Shown here: in pieces, positions 1 through 12,237 of the stretch | Layout of the letters: the number at the start of each line of letters is the position of its first letter | How positions within the stretch are numbered: the first letter of the stretch is position 1 | Assembly (NCBI GenBank): GCA_013368375.1 | Contig: JAACJP010000027.1 | Span: 558,001 to 622,000 of the forward strand | Length of the DNA stretch: 64,000 bases | DNA from: Tricholomella constricta | Taxonomy: Eukaryota > Basidiomycota > Agaricomycetes > Agaricales > Lyophyllaceae | Direction: 5' to 3' | Notes under the pieces: generated by a model | Told to the model about the DNA's origin: nothing | What the model saw: the letters and a program-made list of their open reading frames with translations, nothing else | The model's database searches: none | Program-made: the position numbers and the translations under genes

Positions 1-471
1 GCCCTTTTCCGTTCGCGGGCCGCGCTAACAGCGCCCCAGTTCTCAGGTCCATTTTCGTAACGGAACCAATGCTTGAAGGAGGATCAGGAAGGTATGACAA
101 CAACCCCGTCGCGAGGAATTTCTGCTTTCCAAAGGTTGCAGAACACGAGATGTTGTAAGGAGCTGTACGGGGTTGCAGAGAGCGAAGGGAGAAGGGAAGT
201 GATGTTCTGGTGGAGTTTAACTTCACGATGCCATGTGTGAGGTGTTTTCCATCAACAGAGATAGTCACATCGAGAGCTCCTGACGACTCCGAGGGATGGA
301 TGGGGGCTGCATTTGACAGCTTGGAAAAGGTAATTGGAGCGTCGACGAGAATTGAGACGAACGACGGGTCGGTGGAAGCCACATCTTCTGGGAGATATGG
401 TCGGATAGCTGGGGAACATCTGAGAGCTAGAAGGGGCAATGTTGATTTGCTCGGGATAGGAAATTGACCAC
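1..471 (-). CDS. 3' portion of a secreted-type fungal gene, cut by the window edge
   Basis: One minus-strand frame stays open from a plausible 3' splice site (CAACAG, 472-477) to the left end of the window, about 156 codons. The protein is rich in beta-strand-like segments and carries motifs such as SILVDAPITFS, ALDVTISVDGKH and SVTKMDLRTGALLARPANGK. These recall the N-terminal beta domain of a basidiomycete family annotated as glycoside-hydrolase-like (a TIM-barrel domain follows in that family), but I am matching from memory and the diagnostic part lies outside the window. The start codon and first exon were not resolved; they should lie upstream on the minus strand, right of 477. It could also be an unrelated secreted protein. 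The open frame over the whole exon, against stops in the other frames, is the main evidence that it is real. Confidence 0.5.
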
Positions 472-477
472 CTGTTG

Positions 478-1158
478 ATGTAAATCAAAAGTTCACGAGT
501 TTGGTATGCAAAATCCAAGCACCTGGTGGTACGATAGGTAACTCGGGCTTATAATGTTTACCGCACCTAGTTTCAACATCTCTCAGCGTCGTGGGTCTGC
601 GTTATGGTCAATTCACTCACCATGTCTGTGCCATTGCACCGAGCATCAGCTCGACCAGGGCTGCGAAAACAGATATCAAGGGGACTTTCATGATGATGAA
701 TCACCTTGAAGGTAGAGAGCAGGAGAGCTCCTGATAAGGGGTAACCAGGGCACAAAACTTTACATGATAATCAGTGTAGAAGGTATATGTGTGGCTTTCG
801 TGAGAAGGTATCAGCTTCATTGGCATGAGCATGTGCTACCTATTGCGGACCGCGACGTCGGTCCTCGTGGTCGATAGATTGTCTTAGCTAGGTTATTGCC
901 CAAAGATAGACGCTGTAGATGCAGAGGAAATGGGTAAGAAGTTAGTTGACAAGACTCGACTCCTCATCCGATGGTGCTGAGCTGAACAGATCTCGACACG
1001 CTGCTCTAAACAATTCTTGAGCCTTTCAAAAAAAACCAATGGACATCTTGTGAAGGTGAAAGCCATTGTTTGTAACCGACGGCTTTATTGGGCTTGAACG
1101 TCTTTGGAAGTTTGACACGATCAACTTGAAACGTCTTATGGATGGCCCGGGATGGATG
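478..1158. other. Intergenic stretch; no gene recognised
   Basis: Only short unconvincing open frames occur. The first exon and promoter of the minus-strand gene ending at the left edge probably lie here, but no signal-peptide exon could be joined with confidence. The last bases (1151-1158, GATGGATG) are repeated right after the foldback element at 2119-2126. Confidence 0.4.
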
Positions 1159-2118
1159 GATACGGTTGCCTGGGAGTCCAAGGTCTATTTTCAAATCCCG
1201 CTCGAATAATCTTATGTCACCTCAAAGTATCTGAAGCTTCTACAATCCATTACCGTGTAATATATGTACATATCTGGTCTTTGAAATGCTGGCAAATGAT
1301 GGGTAGGTGCCTACAGATCGCTTTTGTATTTCTTCTCATGATTTTAGGGTATTTTGGGAATCAATATGATCTTAACAAGATGTGAAAAAAGTGTGCAAGA
1401 GGCAGCATGTAAATTACTCTCCTCCTTCTCTCTTGATGTTAGAGGGGCTAACCACATATACCTCACCTTCCTAGAGAGTGCCGCCCTCCAGCGACCTCGA
1501 TGCGAGGTTTTGTTGCCAGCGAAGCAGGCCGTTTCCGGTTTTCATACTCCGCTCATGTGCCGGTCCAAGCCGTCGATACATATATCATCTCATTCTTATC
1601 TGTCGCTTGTTTTATTTTGTGATAGAAATTAGAGCTATCTACTCAATCCCACGAGTACCGTTTGAAAACAACCGCTGTTACAATTAACATGATCTCCCAC
1701 TGTGTGTGAATCGGCACGTGAGCGGAGTCTGAAAGCCGGAAACAAGCGAACCTGCCTCCTGCTTTGCTGGCAAGAAAACCTTCGCGACGAGGTCTCTATA
1801 GGGCGGCACTCTCTAAAGAGTCAAAATAAATATGAATAGTCCCTCTAGCATCAGAAGGAGAAGGATTTTACATGGTAGATTTTGCACATTTTTCCAACAC
1901 CTTGTCAATGTCATGTTGACTCCCAAAATACTCGAAAATCATGAGCAGAAGTATCGGTGCCATCTGTAAGTATCCACCCATCATTTACCAGCATTTCAAA
2001 GACCAGATATCCATATATTAAACACGGTGGTGAACTGCAGAAGCTTTAGACATTTTGAGGTCGACTGAATTATTTGAGCGGGATTTGAAAATAGACCTTG
2101 GACTCCCAGGCAACCGTA
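1159..2118. mobile_element. Foldback / inverted-repeat element (MITE-like), about 960 bp
   Basis: Two long imperfect inverted arms, about 1161-1563 and about 1711-2118, face each other across a loop of about 150 bp. The outermost 40 or so bases pair almost perfectly (1161-1205 with 2072-2118), and the inner ends also match (1535-1563 with 1711-1738), so homology spans the whole arm. There is no coding capacity. An 8-bp direct repeat GATGGATG flanks the structure (1151-1158 and 2119-2126), as expected for a hAT- or P-type target duplication, though GATG-rich sequence also occurs elsewhere in the window. A transcript through it would form a long hairpin. It is either a non-autonomous foldback transposon or a head-to-head duplication. 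Confidence 0.7.
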
Positions 2119-2152
2119 GATGGATGCTTATACTTACGGTGACTATTCTCTC

Positions 2153-5100
2153 AGGATATCCAAGGGTACTCCGAGATCAGAATTTCTGACCTGACCCTAG
2201 TTAGTTAGTCCGACCGTAGGTCGCGAAAAAAAATTTAGGACCTACCTGAGATTTGCCTCAGATGGCTTTAATTCAGCTTGGATCATATAATAGATGGTCT
2301 CACCAACTTAGCACGTAAGAGAAATGCCTTAGAAAGACTATAGCATGTCAGTGATACATAAAGATAAATCAGCAGTGAGCCAGGTTTGAACGCGCGACCG
2401 ACGTAATGTATTCACATGCAAATCTACAATTGAGGCCATCCGGCTCTCTAGGTCCTACTGGTGAACATGAATATGGCTACTATAGACGAAGCCGTGAGTA
2501 TCTCCCGAGTCTGTATGTTGAAAAAGACTCAGCCTTTCCTGTAGACTCTTGAGCGCGATGAGCAGGACCATGTGATATGCCCTGTGTGTGGAGAACCCGT
2601 TAATGTCGGACAGGTGGGACTCTCAAACCTCACCAAGCGTCATCTGGGCTCGAAGAAGTGTAAGGAAGCGCAATTCAAAGGGAAAAAGGGGAAAGGGAAG
2701 GGTACGAACCAAAACATTGGGCAGTTCTTCTCAAAAAAGGCCCCGTTGGTTGCGTCAAGGGCAGACAAGCAGCCTTCAATTATCTCTAAACCACTTGCCA
2801 TGGACCCAATCAGATCGGACGGTACACCGACAACCGAGCGATTGAAGGAGAAGCAGCCTGTTTCGATGATACAGCAGCTGAAAGTGTTGGTCAATATCGT
2901 ACTCAAGGAGGACGATGCCAATCAGAGCGAAGACGAACCTTTCTTACGCGGGTTCACGTCGCCTCCCGGCAACTACGACAATTCCGAGCTAAGCCACGAT
3001 GAGGTGTGGGAGGACTTGGTGAACCCAGCCCTTCATAGGGGATTTGGCTGGGGGGAGGAGGTGAATATTGAGAAGGTCCGGCGTGCAGGAAGGCGACGTG
3101 TCGAAGGATTTCTTGAGTTTGTTGATTATTTTGTGGGGTGGCGCAGCTTGAGTGAGGGGCTATTTGAAGGGCGACTACTTCGCTTGCATGACGTGTTGAA
3201 GGAAATGTGAGTCGCACATCACATATAAAATTATAACTCTCACCGGCATCCAGCAACACTTTACAGCACCCAATCGAGGACACCCAAGTCTCGTTACCAC
3301 CTCAGGACTTGGCTGACACTCCTGGGGAAGCTCGCAGCACTGACTTCATGCTGTATGACGATGAAATAATCGAAATCTCTGGCCCGACTGTACAAGTTTC
3401 ACTGCCAAAGCCGCGAAAGCGAATGCTGCAATGCCCAGGGTACACATTCCCTATGCCAGAAGGCCTATCGCCGCATTCAGCATACCCGTTTGCCCTACAT
3501 GACAGCAAGAATAACCCACCATGGAACTACACCGTGCAAAACGGGGCTTTGTTCTTGTTCTCGAAGCTGTGCAAGACCTCGGTCGATACTACAGATGGAT
3601 CGAGGGCTTCGGCTTGTTCTTCATGCGCCAGACTAGAGGGGAACATGGCTCTAGAGGGGATCGTTTCTCGGATGAAGGAGGGAGTAAAAGAAGGGAACAA
3701 TTTCGCTTACCATGGGATGGGCGGCCTACACGAGCTCTTGAAGAGGAAGAACAAGCAAATTGAGTTCTACCGCCTGCGCGGTCTGAACCAGGGACGAGTT
3801 CTGGCCACTCGGGCAACCTCACTGTCCGACCATAAGCGATTTCTCAACGCTGTTGCGGCGCAGAAGGTTGAGCGCCTCGATCGAATCATCCGGGTGGGTT
3901 TGAATCAGAAGCAAAGTATCAGCTCGCTTCTTGAGCAGTGTTTGAAGGCGGCGAAGGGACTATACAAGCCGAAGACATTCGAGGAGGAGGACTATATGCG
4001 AGGCCTGTTACTTTGGAAGCTTGGGGGGAACCGAGTCGCAGAGATAGCTCACCGTTCATTGGGACTCCCTGGTATCACAACCCTCCGCAAACGAATCTCC
4101 GTTGTACCCCTTATTCCATCTCCAGGTCGCCCAACGATTGAAGAGATTTCGACAAACGTCAAGAGCACGTTTGCACCTGTGCTCGATATCCTTCGACCCC
4201 AGACAGGTGGCGCTGCTAATCGCCATGCAGTATTGATGTTAGATGAGATTGCGACGGAAAAAAGGATACGATGGGACTCACGAACAAACCAGTTTCTTGG
4301 TTTATGTCGAGAGCATGCCTACAATGTCTCTCTAGAGTTCGGAAGTGAGAGAGACATGGAGGAATTGTTTCTAAGTCTCGATGATGGTGGTGTGCATTAT
4401 GCCTCAGAGGTAAGTACGTCGGGATCAAATTTGCTTCCGCATTTGTAATCTGATGGCTACCAATTAGGCGACTGTGGGCGCGCTCGGTGTCCTCTCGGAT
4501 AATCACCAAATCTATGCTGCCCGCGGAATACTTATATCTGGAGATTGTAAACGCGAAAATGGAGAGGCCCATGCCGAAGTGCTTCAAACCATTATTGATG
4601 GCGTTGACCAGCAGAAGGACTCAACGAAGATCCGAATTGTGAGTGTTGCCTCTGATGGAGAAACACGACGAGGATCAGCCCTCGTAAACTTGACGTTCAA
4701 GTATATTCTCTCACCGGAATCTCCCCTCTATGCACTACTACACAACTTAGCGTTCATGAACCTATATGTGGGGGACGACGATTTGACAGCAGACAAAGAT
4801 TGGAAGCACGTCTTCAAGCGGCTTCGCAACCTCCTTCTTCGACAATGTGGTGTGGTCGTTGATGGATTTCGCATTACACCTTCGGTGCTGAGGGCCCATT
4901 TCCAAGAGGCAGGACTCAGCGCTGACCACATCCGCGCAATTCTCAACCCGGAGGATCTTCAAGATGTCAAGCTGGCATTCGATCTGCTGAAAGACATCTG
5001 GTCACTGCCCCGGACTCTACCATATGCAAATCCAGGCTTCGCTCAAGCACGGGAGGCGATGTGGAAGCTGGGGAAGGCGCTTTATCACCTGGTATTCCCG

Positions 5101-8100
5101 TACCTCTGTGTTGACCTGACACTCAGTGAACAACTCGAGCACTTGAGTGCAGCGGCCCATCTGTTCCTTTACCTTTACCGAGAAGCTGGTAAAGAGTTCA
5201 TTCCCTCCCTTCTCTTTATCGACATCATGATCATGCTGAAAAATATCTATTTCTGTGTGGCCAAGGCCAAAGTCGACGACCCAAATGGATCGTTCTGGAT
5301 CATCCTGCTGGGAACGGACCGACTTGAAGAGATTTTCGGAGTCCTCAGGACCATGATTGGCAGCGACTCGAACCTCGACATTCTGCAACTCTGCTGGAGA
5401 CTTGGAAGTACGGCGGAGGTTGCCAATATTCTGGCATTGAAGCCCAATTGGGACAGTTCACCACGACGCCTTAAACTGCCCGCACTTGATCGCGACTCTG
5501 TTGCTTTACCGCAGGGATCTGACCACATCAAACCTCGGAGCTGGCGAGGGAGCAACAATGTTGGTGGTGTGGTTCTTCTCACCAGCTGGAGACGTGGAAG
5601 GCGTTTAATCGAAGGAGATTTCCCAGAGGCAGCAAAGATTTTTGCAGAGATGGAAGCTTCGAAAACCCGCGTCGATATTCTGACGCCTAACGGTGTCTTG
5701 CTAGTCAACGGCGCTGTTGGCGATGATGATGTCGATGAGAGTATCGAGATGGAGGCAGGCTATTCAGATCCGAGGGACTGTGAGGTGGAGGATGGCAATG
5801 GGGCCGCGGACGCTAGGGTCGAGGTCGAGGATGCATTTGCCGAAGAAGACTTTGATCTCCAAAGGCCTGACGGCTCCCCCGTTCAAAAGGGCGCTTTCAG
5901 CCGGGACATTGTTTCTCAAGGGAAGACCGTCACCAAGTCTCGAGCCTTGGCTGCCTACAGCAAATATAGAAAGGCAGCGAGCTCTACGGATCGCTTGAAA
6001 CGGGTACAGGCAGTACATCGATTCACTGCCCAGCCAAAGGCTCTGTCAATTGACCTCCAAACATTTCGGGATCCCGATTCACAGAATACTTCCTTGGTAA
6101 TCCACGACCCCATCGCCACGGTTCTGTGCTGCGATAACCGGATGTGGCTTTGCATTGGAGAAGTAAACAGCTTACGGGTTGATAGTATCTCTGTCGATCA
6201 AATTGACTCGCACCTACTGATTGAAGATACCGTCACAGTCTCGTTTCAGCTCCTGGGGCTCCGAACCTGCACAGTTTCCGAGGTTTCAGCATCCAAGGCC
6301 TTTGACTGGCGCACCTATGCAACTACAGAGTCAACGTTTACGGTCCCTGGGCGCTACATTGACATTATCAATCCCGAACTGTCAAGTTCACCGACTAGCG
6401 CAAACTCAACACCATTCTATGTCTTGGATAGTCCTTTCTTGGTTGCACTTGCAGCAAGTCTGTATGCACGCCTGTCGGTTGCAGATCTGAAGGGTGCTGC
6501 AAAGATTGCTGTATCTAAGGAGTTTCCGTATCGTGAACACGGAGGTGCGTGTTTAGCTCTCAGGTTTTCGATGACTATTGAAGAATATTATGGTACTCAG
6601 GCAAGGCTTGCTTTCTCTGTGAAGATGAACGGCAGTTGACCGACCTTGGTCAATCCAATACATTGGCATGCACCCTATGTAGCAGCCCGACGGTTACGCT
6701 TGACATGGGTCAAGGTCAACGTATTTTAGAGCATATGGGCGCGCATATTTTGCATGACTCAATGGTGAAGCAAACTGATGAGCCGTGTGGCGTCTGCCTG
6801 CGTCCCTCCTCCCTATGTCGCTTTTACTTAAAGAAGGGGAAGGGTGCTCATGCTAATCTCACAATTGACCATGTACGGTCAACATGTCCAGCGAAGCTAA
6901 AGTTTTATTACAGCATCGCGTCGACATCTACTCAGACAGCACCGTGCTCGAATGTACCACTTCTATGCCCTCTCTGCCCAAAGTCGGAGCCCGCTATCTG
7001 GAGGTACAACATGAAGACCCACTTTTCACAGTGTCACCCGAGTCAGATCGGCGCTTCTAGCGGTGCCAATTACACTTCGCTATGGGAGCTTACCAAGTTC
7101 GAGAAGAAGATGTTGGAGGGTCTATGGTCAAAGCGACAGCATGTCTCTGTTCGGCGCACGAAAAAGACCAATGAACCGGTCTTAGTGGTTTCGGGAGAGC
7201 ATAACTCTCGATGTGTAATGTGAGTTCCCGCATTGCCATTGTAAATTCGGACAAAATTAACCTACTACCAATAAGCGCCGTTGAGAATGAGACAGGAGTG
7301 TCAAACGAAGACCAGGTCCACTCTCGTGCCTCGTCAAGCTCTGAGAGAGTGCCAGTACCGACACCAGATGACTCATGCAGCACTCGGGTTTCGACTCCCT
7401 GTGCAACCTCGAATCACAACACTGAGGCACATGCAGCGAGTCACCTCTCACAATCTAGACTCGAGGATCCACCCACACCTGACACGGAACCTGCGCTTGA
7501 ATCAGACGCAGCCTTGTCGCTCATCCGACCTGAAAGCATTGATTCTGGTGACCGTGCTCCAGGGCCCAGTGCGTGAGTGGCATCTGTTCTGTTGTAGTGC
7601 TCGTCTCACTCTCTATTTATCTACTCATCAATACCAGCAATACAGATCATCAAACTGTGGTACAGCTTTCCCCAATCGAAGCAGCCGCTGAAGAGTTGAC
7701 TGTTCCGGTACCTCAAACTGCCTTGTGTTTGACCTTCGAGAATCCAACTCAAGTGGCCCCGGTCTCCTCTCAATCATCAGCATGTCAACCCTTGGCTCGC
7801 CCACAACGATCACGGAGAAAGCGACAAGTTGATGACATGGACAACAACGAGAATATCAAGAACTGTGTTTGTGGCTCTATTGCTCCGTCCAATGGAACAG
7901 ACTCTATCCAATGCAAACGAAAGGGATGCGAGACTGAATGGGTATGTGTGATCCTGACTTATTGTAGCAGCTCACCTGGCTAACTCAATCTATTTAGTAT
8001 CATCTCCTGTGTATTGGGTTGGAGATAGCCCCGAAATCATGGGTGTGCCCAACGTGCGAGCCCCTCGGGCGGGGTCGAGGAAGCAAACGCGCACGGCAGT

Positions 8101-8228
8101 GATGTCATACTTACCATATATGGGTAGCCCCTGATTACCTAGTCAGTTAGTTGGGCTGCCTTCGTCGAAAAAAATTGTTCGACCCTAGGTTTATTTTTCG
8201 TTTCTCGGAGTACCCTTGAGGATATCCT
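2153..8228 (+). mobile_element. Autonomous TIR DNA transposon, P-superfamily-like
   Basis: Short imperfect terminal inverted repeats bound a single long gene. The left end (2153-2176) reads AGGATATCC-AAGGGTACTC and the right end (8203-8228), read on the minus strand, is the same with two extra bases. Poly-A/T-rich and CCTA-containing subterminal segments follow on both sides. No perfect target duplication sits at these ends; a CTTACGG repeat at 2133-2139 and 8227-8233 is a weak candidate. The left end is only 27-35 bp from the foldback element. Every intron of the gene can be removed to give one open frame, so the copy looks potentially autonomous. Confidence 0.75.
2467..8102 (+). CDS. Large transposase with N-terminal zinc finger, RNase-H-like core and C-terminal PHD finger (8 exons)
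   Basis: Proposed exons are 2467-2493, 2545-3206, 3254-4409, 4468-6544, 6601-7219, 7276-7572, 7638-7941 and 7998-8102. All introns are GT-AG of 47-65 nt, and the joined frame is 1748 codons plus TGA without an internal stop. The N terminus (about residues 17-45) has a CPVC...H...C finger, then a Lys-rich tract. The core has an acidic motif LMLDEIATEKRIRWD (about residue 559) and VASDGE (about 677), followed by a Leu-rich segment ending KHVFKRLRNLLLR. This layout resembles the first two catalytic Asp motifs of P-element/THAP9-type DDE transposases. The C-terminal third carries several Cys pairs, among them LCPLCPKSEPAIWRYNMKTH, and ends in a C4HC3 PHD-type finger split across the last intron. 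Family placement is inference; KDZ or another fungal superfamily is an alternative. The third catalytic residue was not identified. Confidence 0.75.
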
Positions 8229-11200
8229 TACGGACGTTGAACGGGAGCCAAGTATTACAACCCAGAGCGTAGGAGGGCTGCATCAAGGGTGAAGGGAAAC
8301 GACTACCTTCCTCATTCTCGGTAGTATACAGTGAGTAACATTGACACGATGGATATTTCTTTACGAGTCTCTGTTCAATAGTCACCGATGTTAGTCATTC
8401 TAGGTCCATAATAATAAAAGGCGAGATCGTCAGTTCCGGCTTCAGCCATCAGCAGCCCCGCTACGACGAGGCCTTTTGCAGGACTGCGAACAAGCCTGTC
8501 CGATGCATGCGAATGTTAATATTACCGATGACAAGGCCCCACGTTCAAGCAGCAGGTTGACGTGAACTTCATCCCATGGACCAAGCGACAGCCACAGAAA
8601 CATAGATCGGTACCCCCTGGCCATTTCGCGAAAAGCGCAGAAGTGAAATCCCACTATTGAATGGCCCGAGAAACATCCGCAGAGCAATAACAGGGTGCAT
8701 GAAGGACTAGCGAGACCGTTGCCTACCATCAGGCTCCCAAATGCAAGGACCACGAAGGCAAGACTGGCTTGCGCGGAACCGTGTTGGAGGGTGGTGAATC
8801 TTCAGAATGACCGATCTGAGAAGCGCTGATGATCTCTGCGATTAGTGTCGAATAGTGCGGATGGGAAGGCATCACCAGATATATCACTGGGATCCAACGA
8901 GCATTTTTTTAGTGCACTGAGATGGGCGATGCGTTAATCGAACACTTCAAACTCAGGCAGGCCAATGGATGGATGGATGGTTACCTCAACAGGCGGTAAA
9001 GCACGAATCACGCCGAAAACATCCCATCCTACTAATGCCCAAAAAGCGATTTTTCGCTCCTTATTAGTCTCGAAGTCACCATGTGGCCATGACTCGTGTT
9101 AAGGTCGCAAAATAGTCTGTCTATATATGTCCGCGCCTCTCGATGTGAAAGGACATTGCAGTTCCTTCAACCTATTTTCTGCGAATCCCAGCGCGCGCAT
9201 GCCATGCCCCTGCCCTTCGCTGCTTCTATCGACGCTCAAAAGGCTTCGCGCCGGAGACGCGCTCGACATCGCGGCACGTCAGACTATATCTAACACCCCT
9301 TCGAAGAACCCCGCCGTCTTGCATCACATTCTTGACCTTCGGGTCTGAAAGCACGTCCCAATTAGCGATGCTTGCATTAAAGTCCGTGAGGGTCGGTAGA
9401 CTGTTTTCATCCTTCCGAGAAATTCGGTCCTCAGAAGTTTCTCGAATGCTGCTTCTTACAGTCAACGGCATCCTCATAATCGTTTGATTGCTTACCCGTG
9501 GAGATGGGATGTGTACATAGGTCCTCTTGAAACAACGAGACTGCGTGGTTCCAGAAATACCGTCAAGACGGGGATTGGATCAATAGTTCGCCCTCCCTCG
9601 TTTGAAGACGGTCCTGTTCCTTCCGATGAACCATGATCGTCTGTGGGTTTATATTGGTAATAATGGAATATTGAATGAGATCCAAGGGAAATTGTCGCGA
9701 CCACAGGATGGTAGGTTGGGCCATCCTGGTGCGGCTGGCAAAATTCCATGAGCGATCAGACGTCCACAGCATCAAGCAAAGCGCATGAGCACCATGATTC
9801 CCTGACCGGGGAGGTACTACAGAAATGAGATGAAATCAGGGAGTACAGCGTTAGTGGGGAAAATGGTGTACTTCGTTCAAGATAACGTGGTTCGGCGCCC
9901 CGTGAGGGGACGAGGCGAACGCCCCTGTATCCTTAAGACGTGTTATGATATCGGGGCTGAAGACCTGCCGTTAAACAAGTAATCTTTAGAGATATTTGAA
10001 ATTCCCCTTACTACACCCCAAGAAAAGGTGGCATGGCTTGGGTAAAAAGGACATTCTTGGATGTAATTTCACCCCCTGTCATGATCATGCAGGTCATTGT
10101 CACGTACAAAATGAAATCCACGCATATTCGCTTCTGACTTACCCCATACCTGTAGCCTATGAGATTAATCTAAGATAAGCGCGAGCCAGAGAGGGGCAAC
10201 GTTCATTGCTGATGAAGGGTATTTACCGACGATTCGCCAGTTGTTTCCATTTCTGCTGGGGGGATTCTGCTATCTATCATATGAACAATCGGGATGACCC
10301 GTGAGTCAATATCGATCGCAAAGACGGCATAGTACCTTTCGAAGAAGATATTGTTCCTCCTCTGTCTATGCAATCGCCCAAAAATGAGATCAGGAAACTG
10401 CTCAACGAAAGACCAATGTTGGAGTGCACAATTACCGTGATGAAATTTGGCATGTAGAACGTTTCATGTCCTGCAACGCGGTATTGGAACAATCCAGTGT
10501 CATCCATGGGAAGATCTAGGATTGGATGACACAGTGAAAGTTTTCTCCCAAGGAGCTGTAATATCAAAAGTCCGATAGTAACGTCAACTGGGATCTGGTC
10601 AGACGGCAGGACACTTTTACCAGTCTTTTCAATTTAAAATATCAATGCCAATGTAAACAGGCGATAGCAATTGTCGAGGTGCGCTCAGAAGTAATTCATG
10701 GTAGCGTGTGATGGATGACATCAATATTTGGCTGACTTGCCACCAGTGCATCTCACCCAAACACGCCGCGGCGTTGACAAAGATTGGGAATAATCACTCC
10801 TGCAATTGGAATGGGATGTACTCGGAATCTAATGCTTATTGTCGTTGAGACCTGCATGAATAAAGTTTACGCGCATGGCGGTAAGCTATAAGGTTAGTCG
10901 CCTATTGAATTACCTGCCCATTCTTCAAAAAGTTCTGCTACGAAATTTCCGCAGCTTGACCGCCAACTAACCGCGGCAGATTCGAGAACCCTCTGCTGAA
11001 AGCAGCGGAGGGGCGTTTCGACAGGCTTTCACGTTCACCTAGCTGGCCATGTTCATATGCCGGCTACTTGACCGCCGACTCCTCAATGCGATGTTCTTTC
11101 GCGTCTTTAGAGAGCTTGAAACTTCTCTTGAGGATGTATACATGTAAGGACCCTTCAATCCAAAAATTACCTTACAAGGCGGAGATTAATCCTGGCGCCC

Positions 11201-11818
11201 CAACTGACAACAAGATTGCGGTCGCGCGTACGGCATCGTTTTGAAATGTACGACGACCATCATGCATGCAACGACACGCAGCAATTTGCCAGTCGATTCG
11301 CCAATCGTTCGGTGAGTGATTAGTCCCTTGAGGCCTCGCCGCGGAGTTCTTTTTTGACAGATCTCCCTCATTGCGAGCGGTTCATGAGGATAAAACATGT
11401 CTTAAATTGCTTTTGCCTGGAGGACTGGCGCCCTGAGATTCTTGCAGAGGAAGGAACAACGATTTCCTTGTTCGAGGTCGCATGCCCTCCACCACATCCG
11501 GGCCTTCCCTAACGGTAAGATCGACCCTGTTACACCAAGGATTCTTTATTGATGGATGATTGGGCGATCAGAGCTAGAAGTGACAGTCTTTTCTCACAGG
11601 CGTCCTCGATTTGAAGGAAGGCTCAAGAGCAACGAAGCCATTGCCTTATTCTTCGAGGTTAATAGTATCTGATAACAATTTTGTCGCGAGAGCACAAAGG
11701 CGATGAGTTCAATCATTACGCGCGGTGGCTATCAAAGGAAGGCGTATGATTCGATAAATAGAGCGAAAAAGGAGAAACTCTACAAATGGTATGGTACTGA
11801 TAAATCGTGTGTAATAAT
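8229..11818. other. 3.6-kb gene-poor stretch
   Basis: No open frame here has a recognisable motif, and no intron-joined chain was convincing. A GGATGGATGGATGG microsatellite lies near 8963-8980. The stretch may be decayed repeat sequence. I saw no RNA gene. Confidence 0.4.
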
Positions 11819-12237
11819 CTAAGTGCCAGGATCGAGGGGTCCTGAGGATGCTTTCAACCCTAGAATGAGTGAGTCGTCTAAGCCAGTGGTGCGTTCCTGC
11901 AGGTGCGTTATGAGTAAGTCTAGCGGCGAGTGCAAAGCAACGTACACAGGAGTGTAAACACAAGGGTAACCCCGCCGGTTACAGTTAGAGCAAGATGGTC
12001 GAAGACCATCGCATTTCAATTTGCGACCTGTGAATTCAGCGTTACGGCCACACGCATCACAGAGGACGACCTCGGCAGCCTTACCCCGACAGAACTGGCA
12101 AGCCATTGGGGTTCTTCTCGGTGTCCTAGGATAGTCGGAGAGGTTCTGGTTGCTTGAAGCGTTGGACTGCAGCGCAGGCTTAGGATGAACTAGGAAAAAT
12201 AATGATCAAGACTTACCTGAGAAGAGGAGGACGACAT
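11819..12237 (-). pseudogene. Zn(II)2Cys6 transcription-factor N-terminal fragment
   Basis: Exons 12217-12237, 12085-12178 and 12027-11819 join across GT-AG introns (donors GTAAGT and GTAAGG) into 107 codons starting MSSSSSQ. The join at 12085/12027 completes a canonical fungal binuclear zinc cluster, ACQFCRGRKLKCDGLRPSCS followed by NCNRRGYPCVY, preceded by a basic stretch PRTPRRTP. Such clusters bind CGG-type sites as nuclear regulators. After the cluster the protein ends within about 40 residues, with none of the several-hundred-residue C-terminal region usual for the family. No continuation was found downstream on the minus strand. It is therefore probably a truncated relic, although an unrecognised further exon is possible. 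Confidence 0.7.

Noticed and set aside
1006..1687. Small open frames inside the foldback arms
   Set aside because: They are created by the inverted repeat, have no shared protein pattern between arms and no motif.
2133..8233. CTTACGG direct repeat as target duplication of the P-like element
   Set aside because: The left copy lies 13 bp outside the inverted repeat while the right one overlaps it; probably chance.
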